Shown piece after piece: positions 22,901 through 34,702 of a stretch of DNA of 64,000 nucleotides (position 1 is the stretch's first letter; each line of letters starts with the position of its first letter). Source of the stretch: Sweltsa coloradensis. Its lineage: Eukaryota > Arthropoda > Insecta > Plecoptera > Chloroperlidae. The stretch is taken from NCBI GenBank assembly GCA_024449915.1, contig JAMZAV010000913.1:167114-231113 (forward strand). The letters are read 5' to 3'. The position numbers and the translations under genes are program-made. Under the pieces are notes generated by a model. The model saw nothing but the letters and a program-made list of their open reading frames with translations. It had not been told where the DNA came from and searched no databases.

Positions 22901-24533
22901 CAACTCCTACTTGGATGAATGAGCTTCATAATGCACCACTGGATACGGACTAACTTTGATATATTCATTCCTATTCAAAGTCGTGTATGGTATTTTTATA
23001 TTGTTTAAATCATTGGCCGGGTGAAAACTTCGAACAAAGGAGGCCTAAGGGCATATACATACTATAATTATATGGCGTGCTTCAAATCAGTAATTATATT
23101 TCATATTATAACTCACTTTTTATATTGGTACATTTTATTATTTAGTAACTTTATGTTTGTAATAGGCCCTAATATGTCGTTACATATTTTGTGTATATCA
23201 ATTACAATGATTTTATGAAAGGCAATGAGGAATAATTGCATTATTTCTTTCGCGTTGGTGAAAATAACTGAAAACAAGAAAAGCTTGTACAACTTTACTA
23301 ATTTTCCGACAATATTAATCAAATAAATACTAATTATTAAAATAAAGTGTGGCTTATTACAAAGAGCATTTTCCAGGCCAGCCAACGAGTGAAGTCATAA
23401 AAACAAGAACACTGTATGCCCATGGTAATTAAATTACCCGATCGTATTTACAATACTTTAAGTTGTTAAGTTCACGAAAACTTATAATCATATTAGGGCG
23501 AATTAAAAATAAAATTCTAAACTTTTATTATACGTATAGTCATTCTCTTTTTCAAGTGCTATTTTATCCTATCATTTGAAATATCATCAGCTTAACATAT
23601 TCGTCTTTTACCTTGCTCAGCTATATGACTGTTTTGAATGTCATCCTGCACTATATAAACAGTGGAGGGGCGACAAAACACTTATTTGCCTTAGCTTTTT
23701 ATAAGAATCGTTACCACCACATTCCTTTTAATATTCTTTACTAATACAAGACAAAATCTAACACAGAACATAGAACCGTAAGTTTTTTCATTGACAAACC
23801 TCACTACGGTATACGTATTGTGCATGTACCATTTCTTGCATCATGTTACGTCTATTATATTATTTGTATGTCAAATAAAAGGTATTCCCAAAATTAATGG
23901 TGTCTGTTCCACATGCATGCTATGAATTCATTTTTCAAATGATGTAGAAAATGAAACTATCTACGTCATTGTCTTAGAATATGTTGTTTTAATTCTCACC
24001 TACAACATACTTGAGGGGATGAAATTGTGCACCTTCTTTTTACAGAAAAACAAAAATATATCCATCTAAAATGTAAAAATGTAATGTTTAAAAATGTATA
24101 AAAAAAATAAAAACATATTTTGAAGATCGATTTTTCCTTGGGTCTACTATCTGTGCTTCCATCATTGAATGCCACTCTTACTTATATGTGCCTGTACTAA
24201 AAATACACATGTATGCGATATTTCCCTGTGCCCTTAAGAAAATTAAATATTGTTATATTTTTTTGCCCCAGGCTCAATAATAACCGGCAGTAAAAAACGT
24301 TACTAGGAAACAGGATATCTGATTGGAGTGAAAGAGAATGGCATTAATTTGTTTGAATATTTTATTTCGCGCTTATATCAAGAAACTTCCTTTTCAAAAA
24401 CTAAGCATTTTCGCACACACCAATGTCCAACCTGTTTCGACCGCCAACTGAGAAGGACTTGGAATTCGATCGAAAATTTAAGATTTATATTTTGATTTCA
24501 ACCTCAGTTTTGTGTTCTTCATCATTATTCCGG
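22901..24533. other. Unassigned AT-rich stretch
   Basis: No gene is recognised. CTATATAAACAGTGG at ~23651 is a possible TATA box without a convincing downstream ORF. Two short opposing ORFs at 23021-23385 look random. Confidence 0.4.
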
Positions 24534-24912
24534 CATATGTGCAGTGGTGTATTGCTAAAATAAGAAGTGCCGGAACGCACCATGCACGATCACGTGCATA
24601 TGATAGGCAGATTTGTTTTACATTGTCAAGGAGCCAAGGGCTGCATGGTTGTCAGTAAGAAACTAATCTAGGTGCCCGTTAGGGCGCCGCAGCCAAGCCG
24701 CGGTGCGCTACACACTCAAGCACCTTATACACCAAGCAGAGTTGGGGTGATTTCGAGGTGTTACCCAGCCGTCATGTAACGTGATGTGAACTTGAAAACT
24801 ATCACAATCGAGGGGATTTAGGTACCTGACAACACATGCCAAATTTTATTGGGGTACGATTATTCCTTCTTGGTGAAAAAATGGCTTGAAACATGCTCAA
24901 AATCACTTTAAG

Positions 24913-24960
24913 GATGTTAGCTACTGCTACTGCCTACTACTGCCTACTACTGCTAACATC
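24913..24960. repeat. Short hairpin around a CTACTGC repeat
   Basis: GATGTTAGC (24913-24921) pairs with GCTAACATC (24952-24960). Between them are repeats of CTACTGC. The hairpin sits immediately before the repeat C fragment inside the hAT-like element and may mark an insertion junction. Confidence 0.6.
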
Positions 24961-24973
24961 TAATACGTCGGCC

Positions 24974-25100
24974 CGCGATTCTGACCAGACGGGTGGGGCT
25001 ACAATGTTCATATTTTACATGGACATTAAGGTTATAGAATGATAGACTCTTTTGAAAAAAAAAGTTGAAAAAGTTTGTTGGAAGGCTTCCAAATAAAGGT
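24974..25100 (+). repeat. Repeat C, diverged fragment
   Basis: ATTCTGACCAGACGGGTGGG, GCTACAATGTTCATATTTTA, CATGGACATTAAGGTTATAG and GAAAAAGTT reproduce one internal unit of repeat C (compare 11790-11880 and 40825-40920). It is nested in the hAT-like element. Confidence 0.75.
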
Positions 25101-25946
25101 TTTAAAATAAGCCTTAAACACTTGGCATATAATCAACAAGTAACCATAGTTACTTGACACTTGTTGACGGTATAAGCAGAGTTAGGCGGGAAAGTGCGAT
25201 ACGTAAACAAATGGCGGACATTTAAAAATTTTCTTCTTTGTGTGGAACGAGAAAAGGTGTCATTATACTCTCATAAAACAAATCAGAAACCGTCCCTGGC
25301 CTAGGCCCAGATGTAGAAAATTATTTATAATACAACAGTGTAGGTCTAAAGTTCCATTTGGCTATAGGACTAGTAAAATTCATACTTACATTACATGTTT
25401 GACAAGCCTAGCCAACCCTATGCCAGCACAACATTGTTTTGATATGAACTTGCTCAACTGTTTGTTTACATAATTGCAACAATCAAATCATTTCATACAA
25501 CTTGTCTTTCGATTGGCCTGCGTTTATGAAGGCACTGCCATCTAGAATAAATATAGAACTTTTTCGAGCTCTTTGCTATACGCAAATCTTTTTAAAGTGT
25601 TTGGATTTCGTGATACTCTTTCAACCAATGCTTTCAACTCACAACCCATGACGTTTTCCACGATACCGTTCAAGAATACCAATTCCTTCGAAAACGAAAA
25701 CGACTTCGTTTTCAAATTGCGTTTTCAACTCATCTCCCACGAACTCAAGAATTGGGGTCCAGTCCTTATACCGTCGTTATACCATGGTTATTATACCACC
25801 TATACCCAGGATGTACATGAATCCGGGTCTAGATATTTTACATCCTATATTGTTACTGCTAATACCATAGAATTTAAATCAACTTTGATAAAAATATTAT
25901 ATTTTAGCAAATAATTTTGTAATGGAACTTGAAAAAGTAATGAGAT

Positions 25947-26323
25947 CACACACATAACAAAAACTTGTAGAAATACAGCCAAACCTTACACACTCAAAAG
26001 GAATGAGATCTAAAAAAAAGGGCCAAGCTCATCTACCCTTCCACATAAACGTACAGTGTCCCATAACAGCATCCTCGAAAAGCTTGGCAAAATAGAATTT
26101 GCATTTTTACGTTTAAATTAATTACAAAAAAAGAACTTTGATAAACTATTACGTTAAATTAATAATCGCAAATTCTATTTTGCCAAGCTTTTCGAGGATG
26201 CTGTTATGGGACACTGTACGTTTATGTGGAAGGGTAGATGAGCTTGGCCCTTTTTTTTAGATCTCATTCCTTTTGAGTGTGTAAGGTTTGGCTGTATTTC
26301 TACAAGTTTTTGTTATGTGTGTG
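25947..26323. repeat. Perfect 156-bp inverted repeat with 65-bp spacer
   Basis: Arm 1 is 25947-26102 and arm 2 is 26168-26323. Reading arm 2 in reverse complement block by block, all 156 positions match arm 1, including the 8-base A/T run. The next bases outward and inward do not pair. Transcribed in either direction it would fold into a long, fully paired hairpin. No target duplication is obvious at its edges, and it contains no long ORF. It lies inside the hAT-like element. Possible readings are a recent inverted duplication, a foldback element or a hairpin-RNA (endo-siRNA) locus. Confidence 0.97.
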
Positions 26324-26909
26324 TATCTACTACAGTTGACGTTAAGTATTGCGTTTATGAATGATAAAAATGTTACTTGTGACTTACCCTCAACAATGTT
26401 TTGTTCTATTTCCTATGTTTTAGTATGCATGTGCTTCTGAAAACCTTGTTAGTGGCCTCAACTTCGGATTCATTTAAACTGTAATTGTAAAATTTTATCT
26501 ATTGAATTGATTGTGCTTTAGCTCCCTCTAATGTTTTCAGCGCTAATGTGTGATTAAGACTTTGAGTGCTCATTTTTTTTACTATTATGTACCATCAATG
26601 GATGTACGTTGCGCTGTACGACTGACTGAGTAACGAAGTGCCCCGCCGCGCTAACAGGCTTAGCACCACATATTTACAAAAAGATTTAAACATTCCCATT
26701 TACCAGTGAGGCTTGATTGAACAAAACACGCATCAAATGACTAAAAGGAAGGAGCAGAGCATAAAATATGATTACAATTTACAATATTTCCTAGCACAAA
26801 CGCTACATTTGGTATATTTTGTGAACACATTTGAACCATTAAAATACTAGAAAAGGAATAGGAACGTCGTTCCGGCGCGTTCCGGCCCCAATGCACCACT
26901 GCATATATG

Positions 26910-28147
26910 TGGTTTTCCCATCATGTTTAGTAATGAACGAACATATAAAATTTGTGTGTCGTGAATGTGTTTTCAATTGACGTCTCTAAACAGGTATTCT
27001 AACTTATAAGCACTAACAGCACAAGTCATGCTGACCTCCCACGAACTTTCATATTATAACAAGATCGTCAGTGCTGCTTCCCAGGGAAGCTGTGATGATT
27101 CAAAGTCGTCTGAGTATAGAAGCGATGACGTGAGATGTTGGCAGTGATGAATCGTTTTCTACCGTTTTTAAGATGTGACAACGTGTATGTATTTACAAGC
27201 ATCGCTTATTAGTTTGTGAGAGTATTGACGTCTGTCCTTAATACAAACTGATTTAAGAAGGAGAACAAAGATTTAGTTTCATAAATGTACACAAAATTAT
27301 AAACAGTGATGAACAAAAAAATCCCAAATTATAATATAACAACATAAAGACTATGATAACATATTTTAAGCGTAAATTAAAAATGTGAAATGAAATGAAT
27401 CAGAAATAAATAAATAATAAAAGGTGCAATGATTATAAACATCGATTGAACCGGACGAAAATTTGAACTAAGCTCATGTTTAAAACATCTAGATGACTGT
27501 GACCAATTTGAAGTATAGTGATGCTACAATTAATTAATGTTTTTCTTTCTAAAGTTAATAACATTGTCTTCCCTTGGAAAGTTGATTATTTTATTTTTGG
27601 ATACAATTATTATTGATTTACAAGGGAGCACAATGAATACAGCTACACAATGAACGAAAAGTATGAGAATACTAACTTAGTTTTTAAACAAGTAACAGTA
27701 TAATTAATAGAAAATAGAAACAGCGGCTAAGGCTAAGATTTTGATTAAATCATGCTTCACTACGATTTAAACCTCAAGTTTAAATGAAAGAGTTGCTCTT
27801 CCCTACTAGAATATACTTGATCTCCGATGAAAAAGATTCATCCTCTAAAAGAAGAAAAAACATGTTTAAATTGAAAGCACTCTACCGAAGTGAGGAAATA
27901 TTTTCAAATGAGCTCGAAACCACCACAGAATGGTGTAGACCCGAGCTATGCACTGTGTGAAGCCTGCTCAATTTGAATGAGCCAGCCAACAAAGGCACGT
28001 TTCAATGTACACACAAGTAACTGCTACGAGCGAGCGCGGACAGCTCTCGAACTGTCACTGCGCCATTGTCAGCCATGTTGAATTGAGAAGCTCGAGAGAG
28101 AGACGTGACGTGACATCGGATGTAGTACAACCGTTACGCGATGAAAA
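26910..28147. other. Unassigned AT-rich stretch
   Basis: No gene is recognised. A slightly GC-richer segment at 27955-28150 leads into the module-D array. Confidence 0.45.
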
Positions 28148-29880
28148 CAGAGCACAGCACTCGCTTACGAGCTACAAAATATATATGCATAGTTACGTAG
28201 AAGAACATCAGTTATTATTATATGTGAAAAAGTGATAAAACATCATTATGCTCATTTACATTTCAGTTTAATTAATCGTGAAACACTCCCGTAAGTGTAA
28301 TTGATTTCCATATTAATATGCTCATTGTTGAAAGATCCCAGTAAGATTATACGCTTGTTAAATTGATTATTTATTTACATTTTTTAATTGTTAACCTATT
28401 TTTTCAGTTTTTCAATTATATTTGGTGGAGGTGCCGGGTCATCAACAAAACCACATTCTGAAATGGAATGGTCGTTGTCCCCAAATCCAGAATACCAACC
28501 CCTGGAAACCTTCATTGTCGAGAGCACAGCTGCACTGCACTCACTACGAGCTCGAAGATAATTATATGCATAGTTATACGTATGAAACCATCAATTATTA
28601 CTATATGTGTAAGAGCGATAAAAATACATTTAATCTAATTTATATCTCAATTTAATTAGTTGTGAAACACTCCGGTAAATGTAATTGATTTCCATATAAT
28701 TATGCTCATTGTTGCAAGATCCCAGTAAAATTATACGCTTGTTAAATTGATTATTTATTAACATTAATTAATTGTTAACCTATTATTTCCTGTTTTTCAA
28801 TTATATTTGGTGGAGGTGCCGGGTCATCAACAAAAACACATCCTGAAGTGGATGGTCGTTGTCCCCAAATCCAGAATACCATCCTTTTGGAAACTTTCAT
28901 TGTCGACTTCAACGCTAAGCGAAAGATATATAATTTTCACGTTTATACACAAAACAACAATTTATGTCATAGAGTCGTAACACTTAATACAAGATTCATC
29001 AATTTTATAGGAGGTAACACTGTTGTCATTGTTTCCTTTAATATGCACGATTTTAGCAGATCACCGTATTTTTTTAAACTGATATATTATTACATTTTTA
29101 TATGTAAATATTTTTCCTGTTTTCAATATATTTGTGGAGTGCCGGGTCAGCAACAAAAACACATTCTGAAATGGATGGTCGTTGTCCCCAAATCCAGAAT
29201 ACCATCCTTTTGGAAACCTTCATTGTCGAGAGCACTGCACTCGCTTACGAACTCGAAGATATATGCATAGTTATCTTAGTTATACGTATAAGAGCATCAA
29301 TTATTATTGTAGGTGAAAGAGCGATAAAAATATATTTAAGCTAATTTATATTTCAATTTAATTAATCGTGAAACACTCTGATAATTTTAATTGATTTCCA
29401 TATAATTATACTCATTGTTGAAAGATCCCAGTAAAATTATACGCATGTTAAATTGATTATTTATTTAAATTTTTTAATTGTTAACCTATTTTTTCCTGTT
29501 TTTCAATTATATTTGGTGGAGGTGCCGGTTCAGCAACAAAAACACATTCTGAAATGGATGGTCGTTGTCCCCAAATCCAGAATACCATCCTTTTGGAAAC
29601 TTTCATTGTCGACTTCAACGCTAAAGAAAATTATAAAATTTTTCAACTTTATATTCACAAAAACAACACTTAATTTCATCGATCGTCCCCTTCAATACAA
29701 ACCTTCAATCACTAGTCTTACTAGGAGAGTAAGCCATTGTTGTCACTTCGTTAATTTAAATTGCACACTGAGTTTTAGCGTTACCGTTGTTTTTTTATAC
29801 TGTAGCCCTACATAACCTATACACGTATATTTTATATGAAAATAATTTCGCGACAGATGTGCACAGAATGTAGGCGCAGA
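28148..29880 (+). repeat. Module-D tandem array with alternating A and B monomers
   Basis: Module D cores start at 28424, 28809, 29133 and 29515. Each is followed by about 95 bp of shared sequence (ACACATTCTGAAATGG, GGTCGTTGTCCCCAAATCCA, TTCATTGTCGA). After TTCATTGTCGA, monomers 1 and 3 (type A, 385 and 382 bp) continue GAGCAC and then share TATGCATAGTTA and GTGAAACACTC...GATCCCAGTAAAATTATACGC. Monomers 2 and 4 (type B, ~324 and ~345 bp) continue CTTCAACGCTAA and share CACAAAAACAACA-like and later blocks. The A-B dimer repeats at 706-709 bp. A partial type A lacking its core precedes at 28148-28423. Core 3 is damaged. ORFs of 70-140 codons through the array are by-products. Confidence 0.88.
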
Positions 29881-30795
29881 GGGAGACAAGTGGGAGGGGG
29901 GGGGGCGCCCCCTTCTGTGTGCAGCTCTTGTACATCCGTGCCGTTGACAGTGTCAAGTATTTTAATGTATATTTTTGAGGTTAATTCACATTTAATTATT
30001 TAAAACTGTAATTCAAGTTAATCATCATTATGTTTGGTTATTAACACAATCACTCTAGGATCTTTGGAAAGATGAATTCACCTGCGAGTGTCGTCATTGT
30101 TTTAAACTTTTAACAAGTCACCATGGAACATCGTTCAACTAGTCGGACACCAGTCATAGTGAAGAAAATATCATTTATATCATGCGTAGAAACTAAGCAC
30201 AAAATAAAGTAATATTTAATATTCACATAGGGATTTCATTGTGATTGAGACGCATTGATTAGGACATTACAACATATATTATTCATCTAGCCGTAGAAAA
30301 AAGGGAAACATTTGTTTTGGACTTTTAAACCAAATTACTAATCCTAAGAATAATATTTATTATACTGTCTATCGTCAATAATTTTCAAAACAATGAGTTT
30401 CAGCTATAATTTATTTTTATATCGATCCAGTATACGTGTATATAGGTATCGGGTGTTCGTGATGTCTGCGTTTTTGCAAAACAGGAGTTTGGTGGAGGAG
30501 AAAATACATCGTATACACTAAAGTTATTAATTTACTGTACTTAGAAAAGTGATGACTAAAAAACGTTATACATCAATTGTGCTGGAAGTATTGAACTTAA
30601 TCAGGTAGGTTGAGTGTTATCGCATTACAAAAGGTAGGTCTACTTTGTGAGTTGTTTACGACTATCTTAGCCTATATTATTATGAACTTTATAAATTGAT
30701 TGCAATTGCAGTGCGTACTGTACTTTTCTGTCACATGTATTGTGTATGTATTGAATTTAAAGATCTATTCTACCATTATGTACTAATAATATTAC
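29881..30795. other. Unassigned AT-rich stretch
   Basis: It contains a 10-base G run (29896-29905) followed by CGCCCCC. A truncated module-D-like TTTGGTGGAGGAGAAAA is at 30490. No gene is recognised. Confidence 0.45.
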
Positions 30796-30990
30796 TTTTC
30801 TGTCTGTCCGTCTATGCGAGTGTCACAATTAATATCACGATACAAGTAAAAAATAACCTGAGATGTAAATGCGTTTTTTGGTTGTCATTGCCTTTCAACA
30901 AAGATACAACACTTTTGTCTGTGACCTGTAGGTATATAATATTATATTTTGTCTGTGACCAATTGGGGTCGGTAACCGGCACCTCCACCA
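30796..30990 (-). mobile_element. Non-autonomous element bearing module D (minus strand), second copy
   Basis: It is bracketed by CTTTTCTGTCTGTCCGTCT on the plus strand (~30796) and the module D core in reverse complement (ending 30990), as in 9676-9828. It contains an internal direct repeat of TTTTGTCTGTGACC (about 30911 and 30948). The minus frame reads LVEVP at the core, as in other copies. Confidence 0.55.
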
Positions 30991-31560
30991 AGACATTGAG
31001 TTGACATCTATATTTTGGATACACCCGTACCAGTTTTTGTACACCATTAGAATGGATTTTCCAGTTATAGAATTACTTTCAATCATGTATTGTAGATACA
31101 AATTTAACATCTAATATTTGGTCTGTTATCGACTTTAATTTAATTTAATTTACTGTGAGTTACTTATTTTTTGAACTGATTAGGAACATTGTTATTATAC
31201 ACAAATTAAACAGTTCATAATTTAAAAACAATTATCAATGTTGTATATCCTCGCAAACGCGTTGAGTAAGGTGCTTGGTTGAGGAAAGTAACGACAGCAT
31301 GGTTTGTAGAGTGACACTCTTCTGAAATAACTCAGAACTTTCAAACCTGATGATTCGATTTTGACAAGAACGAGACTCCAAAATTTTAAACCCAATTAGG
31401 CCTACATGCCGGAATTATTCGAAATGATTTAAAATGCAATTTCAGACAATTGTCATTCTAGTGATCAGATTTTTCCCGATAGGAAATGAACATCACAGCA
31501 CGAATGCGCTCCACCATAAATCTACACAATAATAATTTCCTTGTTAGACTTCGACTTCGG
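30991..31560. other. Unassigned AT-rich stretch
   Basis: Nothing recognised apart from one TAGGCCTA palindrome at 31397-31404. Confidence 0.45.
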
Positions 31561-31609
31561 CATGACACAATTAACACGTATAGAGCTGGGTCTGGGGGTG
31601 GGAGTACGC

Positions 31610-31885
31610 CCTGCAGACCGGCTAGATTGTTATGCTAATGTTTTGTTAATATGCACACGGAGTTCGAGCCATTATTGAGCGTCGCGTATTCTGATTGGCC
31701 CATCTGGCCATCTTTCAGCTGCACGCCTATTATTCTCAGTATATATAGAACCCCACCCTTATATGCGTTGATTATCGAAAATGGCTACCATTTCAAAGCT
31801 TACGATATCAATCTGTGATAATTCAACTATATTTTTCCTTTGTGAACTCTTTGGTGAAGGATTTTGTCATTGTTGTAGTTTGTAA
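31610..31885 (+). promoter_or_regulatory. Promoter-like block with CCAAT, E-box and TATA elements
   Basis: A GC-richer segment contains, in order, an octamer-like ATGCTAAT (~31632), GATTGG (CCAAT on minus, ~31693), CAGCTG (31717-31722) and TATATATAGAACC (31740-31752). An ATG in AAAATGG context follows at 31781. The ATG opens a frame of only 34 codons. A plausible 5' splice site (TTGGTGAAG, ~31850) and 3' splice site (TTACGACACTTACAG, ~31940) follow, so a spliced product is possible. The layout resembles compact histone-type promoters, but no histone sequence follows. Function is unproven. Confidence 0.3.
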
Positions 31886-33482
31886 AAGAGCTTTCTCAGA
31901 CCCTCACCGTTATGTTATTATTTTATTACGACACTTACAGGGTACACAACACGGGATACCTTGTCGTGAACTAACCGTCTATAATGTTAATAACCGTTAA
32001 TAAGGAGAGACGAAAAGATTTTCAGTGTGTTTTCTCTCTCTGATTTATGTAGATTATTAAAAATTACAGGCTTTGGTTGTAGAACAAAAAATTCTGTATG
32101 TAAAATGTAAACAGCATGTCATCAATATACAAATCATACAATAAAGTGACTGTATAATACTCGAAGCATGACCTTTCTTCCCTTTTCAAGGTTTACTGCG
32201 TCTCTAAGGTAATTTTGAAATGTGTTTTTTAAAGATCACAACGTTCAATATTGAAAGACGTAAAATACATATTGCTTACTTGGTACATTATGAACAATTA
32301 CAAATGGTTGCTTGTTTTTATTTACTGTCGCTTTACTTTTAATTATTTAATTAGCGGTACTTAAAAAAAATGGTGTTATTGAGTAGCTGTTACCGCAAAA
32401 GTATATTTTTATCTCGTGTGTTGTTTATTTTCTTATCTCATGCTGTACGATGTAAGAACTGCACAATTTATATATAAAAACTTTTATTTAGAAATTCAAA
32501 CTCATACAGAAAATCTATTCATACCGCATTATATACTATGTTTAGGTAGCATAACAGCGCACTTCGCAATGAAATATCATCTGTCCCTACCAGACTATCG
32601 TTTAGAACCTTTCTCTGGAAACGTGTGTTCAATCTTTTGTTAATTCTCTTCATAATGTTAAGGGGATTATGGTGTGATATATAGAGTAACACGCCTTTGA
32701 TTGCGGTATAGGTAAAAGTCCCAAATATTATCTAGGTATTGTTGCCCTTGTGGTAATTTCAACCACATTCGGGGTCTTTGTATCACATTTCATCCCCGAA
32801 AGATGATCGCGCGCATAAAGGTGTTGACCAAGGTGTCAATGAGGTTATTTCTACACCAGGAGTGGATCGTGTTCTCCATTCAAGTGTGGCCACAAAGAAC
32901 TTGGTGCTTTGTGCCCCAATCTGTGGGGGACAACACGGGAATAGGATTTAACAGGGATGACCGGGGTTTAATTGGGTGGATGATTCTTTGGGGTGGTTTA
33001 GAAGAAGCGAACCTGGCGACAGAATCTGAGCTAATTGCTACAATTTAGAATATATGCTGCCAATATCATCTAATTTGTGAAATAATTTTAATCTGGCATG
33101 ATACAAACCATACGATTTTACTACAGTAAGGAATAAATATTTTCGAATAAGGCACTTACAGTTCATAGAAAACAAATACTAAAATTACTTTAATGTCATT
33201 TTAATTATTCAGTATCTGGATGAAAAATTAGCAACAACCAACAAATTATTTAGTAACGTCATTTACAATAACTGGAAAATTTGATTAAGGAAGCAAACTG
33301 TATACTTCTTGAAAGCCGGTTTGGATAATATCGGTTGCGCTTTTGTTACGGCTTAGGGCTTAAAGTTTTTGAACTAGACACTTTTAAATAATTGTTTTCT
33401 TTTCTAAACAACAAGTGTTTTCTGTTTTTTCGGTTAGACACCCAGAGTTAAACGAGTTTGGTGGTGTATATTTAAAATATAG
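31886..33482. other. Unassigned stretch
   Basis: AT-rich with several short plus-strand ORFs. The frame at 32803-33048 (81 codons) lies in a GC-richer patch and has tryptophan- and glycine-rich segments. No family is recognised. Confidence 0.4.
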
Positions 33483-33585
33483 ATCTCTGGTTGGCCATTG
33501 ATCGCTCGTTGACGATGTCTCTGCCGACAGGGTTGGCTTGGTCCCCACTAAAAATCAGTTGTAGGACTTATACTCTAAATTCTTC
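33483..33585 (+). repeat. SINE-like family B copy
   Basis: CTGGTTGGCCATTGATCGCT, GACAGGGTTGGCTTGGTCCC, CACTAAAAATCAGTTGTA and TACTCTAAATTC match the family in order. The DNA between GGTCCC and CACTAAAA is shortened compared with the 17205 copy. Confidence 0.75.
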
Positions 33586-33764
33586 ACTTTCGAAAGCAAC
33601 TAAAAGAAATAACATAATCAACTTCACTATAATGTCTTCTGTCGCACTTGCACTCACATACCATTCATATTTACACTTTATACACTCACACAATCATTCA
33701 CTCAAACTAAACATACATACAACACCACACACATACATTCTATGTTTATATAATTCTTAAAGTC

Positions 33765-33890
33765 AATTTTATGTAACTAATTTTATACTGTATTGTTGCG
33801 TTATGTTTTGTATTGTTAAGGTTTGGTAAATTGCACTTGTGGGACATTTTGTCCTGTTGTAATGTGGCCACAAATAAACAAACATGAATT
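33765..33890 (+). repeat. Possible non-LTR 3' end
   Basis: A T-rich stretch ends with TGTGGGACATTTTGTCCTG, which has a short dyad (GGACA/TGTCC). This is followed by GGCCACAAATAAACAAAC and an AATTTATTTATTTT tract. A hairpin followed by an A-rich tail resembles LINE 3' ends, but there is no second copy here to confirm it. Confidence 0.3.
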
Positions 33891-34702
33891 TATTTATTTT
33901 TAAATCCTTTTAATTTCCACCCTTAGCTTGTTCAGCTGTATAAGTCATTTTTTAGCTATCTGTAATGTCTCATGTATTCAACATGTACAAAGGTTGTCTG
34001 TAGAACCGAATGTGGTCATAATTTTAGCGCTTGCAGATCGAGCCTGACTAAGGTCTATAGTCTGATCTCTATACTTGTCACCATGTCTCCATGCATCCAC
34101 ACAAGGACCAAGGTTTCCCAGGTTCTGTAAGATGAACCCTACGAAGCTGTGACCGCAAATTAGCCGGCTATGCCAAGACGGACGCCTTGTGGAGCTGACA
34201 GGTCTATACTCTGAGTGTTTGAAACTAGATCGACAGCCTCAGCGCTACTGGTCGGTCTCGCTCGTAATTACCACAGAGAGGTGGTACTAGTTTTTACAAT
34301 GTTGTGTGCTGTAGACGAGATGGATATCTGCATCTGTGTTAGTGTTTTGAATTATGTAGACAGGACTTGTGATCTTCTACCATCTTTATACAGCTGGCAT
34401 CTGCCGGACCAACAGGGCACATAATACACAAAAAATATATCAATGTCTTTTATGGCGTATTATATTATTTTTTTAGACTGATTTGCAAAAGAGGACACGC
34501 GATGGAACGTCATGATGCACTAAGGACCTTATAAACAGTATACATAAATTACAAATAATCTAATACGTGTTAAACAAAAGAGGAAATAAATTATTAAAAG
34601 ATCACACATAGGGGTACAAATAACCATGAAAACCTAAGAAATTCCAAAATTCCGAAAGTTCACAGTCTTAAATCCACCAATACTTGGTTTGGATACGTGA
34701 AA
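33891..34702. other. Unassigned stretch
   Basis: A GC-richer patch at 34020-34400 carries a 69-codon plus-strand frame (34215-34424) without recognisable similarity. The remainder is AT-rich. Confidence 0.4.

Larger units (their letters stand above)
24534..26909. mobile_element. hAT-like DNA transposon, non-autonomous, 2.36 kb
   Basis: The left end CAGTGGTGTATTG (24542-24554) is repeated inverted at the right end (CAATGCACCACTG, 26889-26901; 12 of 13 match). Subterminal GCCGGAACGC occurs on both sides. The element (24542-26901) is flanked by catatgtg and catatatg, an 8-bp target duplication with one mismatch. An 8-bp duplication plus CAGNGGTG ends is the hAT superfamily signature. Internal ORFs (for example 25573-25914, 113 codons) show no hAT dimerisation or DDE features, so it is probably non-autonomous. 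It carries a fragment of repeat C and a perfect 156-bp inverted repeat. Confidence 0.8.

Noticed and set aside
25573..25914. Possible transposase ORF in the hAT-like element (113 codons)
   Set aside because: No hAT dimerisation region, zinc finger or catalytic motif visible; too short for a transposase.
28848..29815. Overlapping ORFs of 70-140 codons in the module-D array, repeating VVVPKSRIPSFWK
   Set aside because: The repeated peptide arises from the tandem DNA repeat and occurs in different frames; no independent evidence of coding.
28424..29880. CRISPR-like array
   Set aside because: The repeats are long (hundreds of bp) with no short-spacer structure, and the DNA is eukaryotic in character.
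31781..31885. Histone gene behind the promoter-like block
   Set aside because: The frame after the ATG does not resemble any core or linker histone, and no histone 3' stem-loop is seen downstream.
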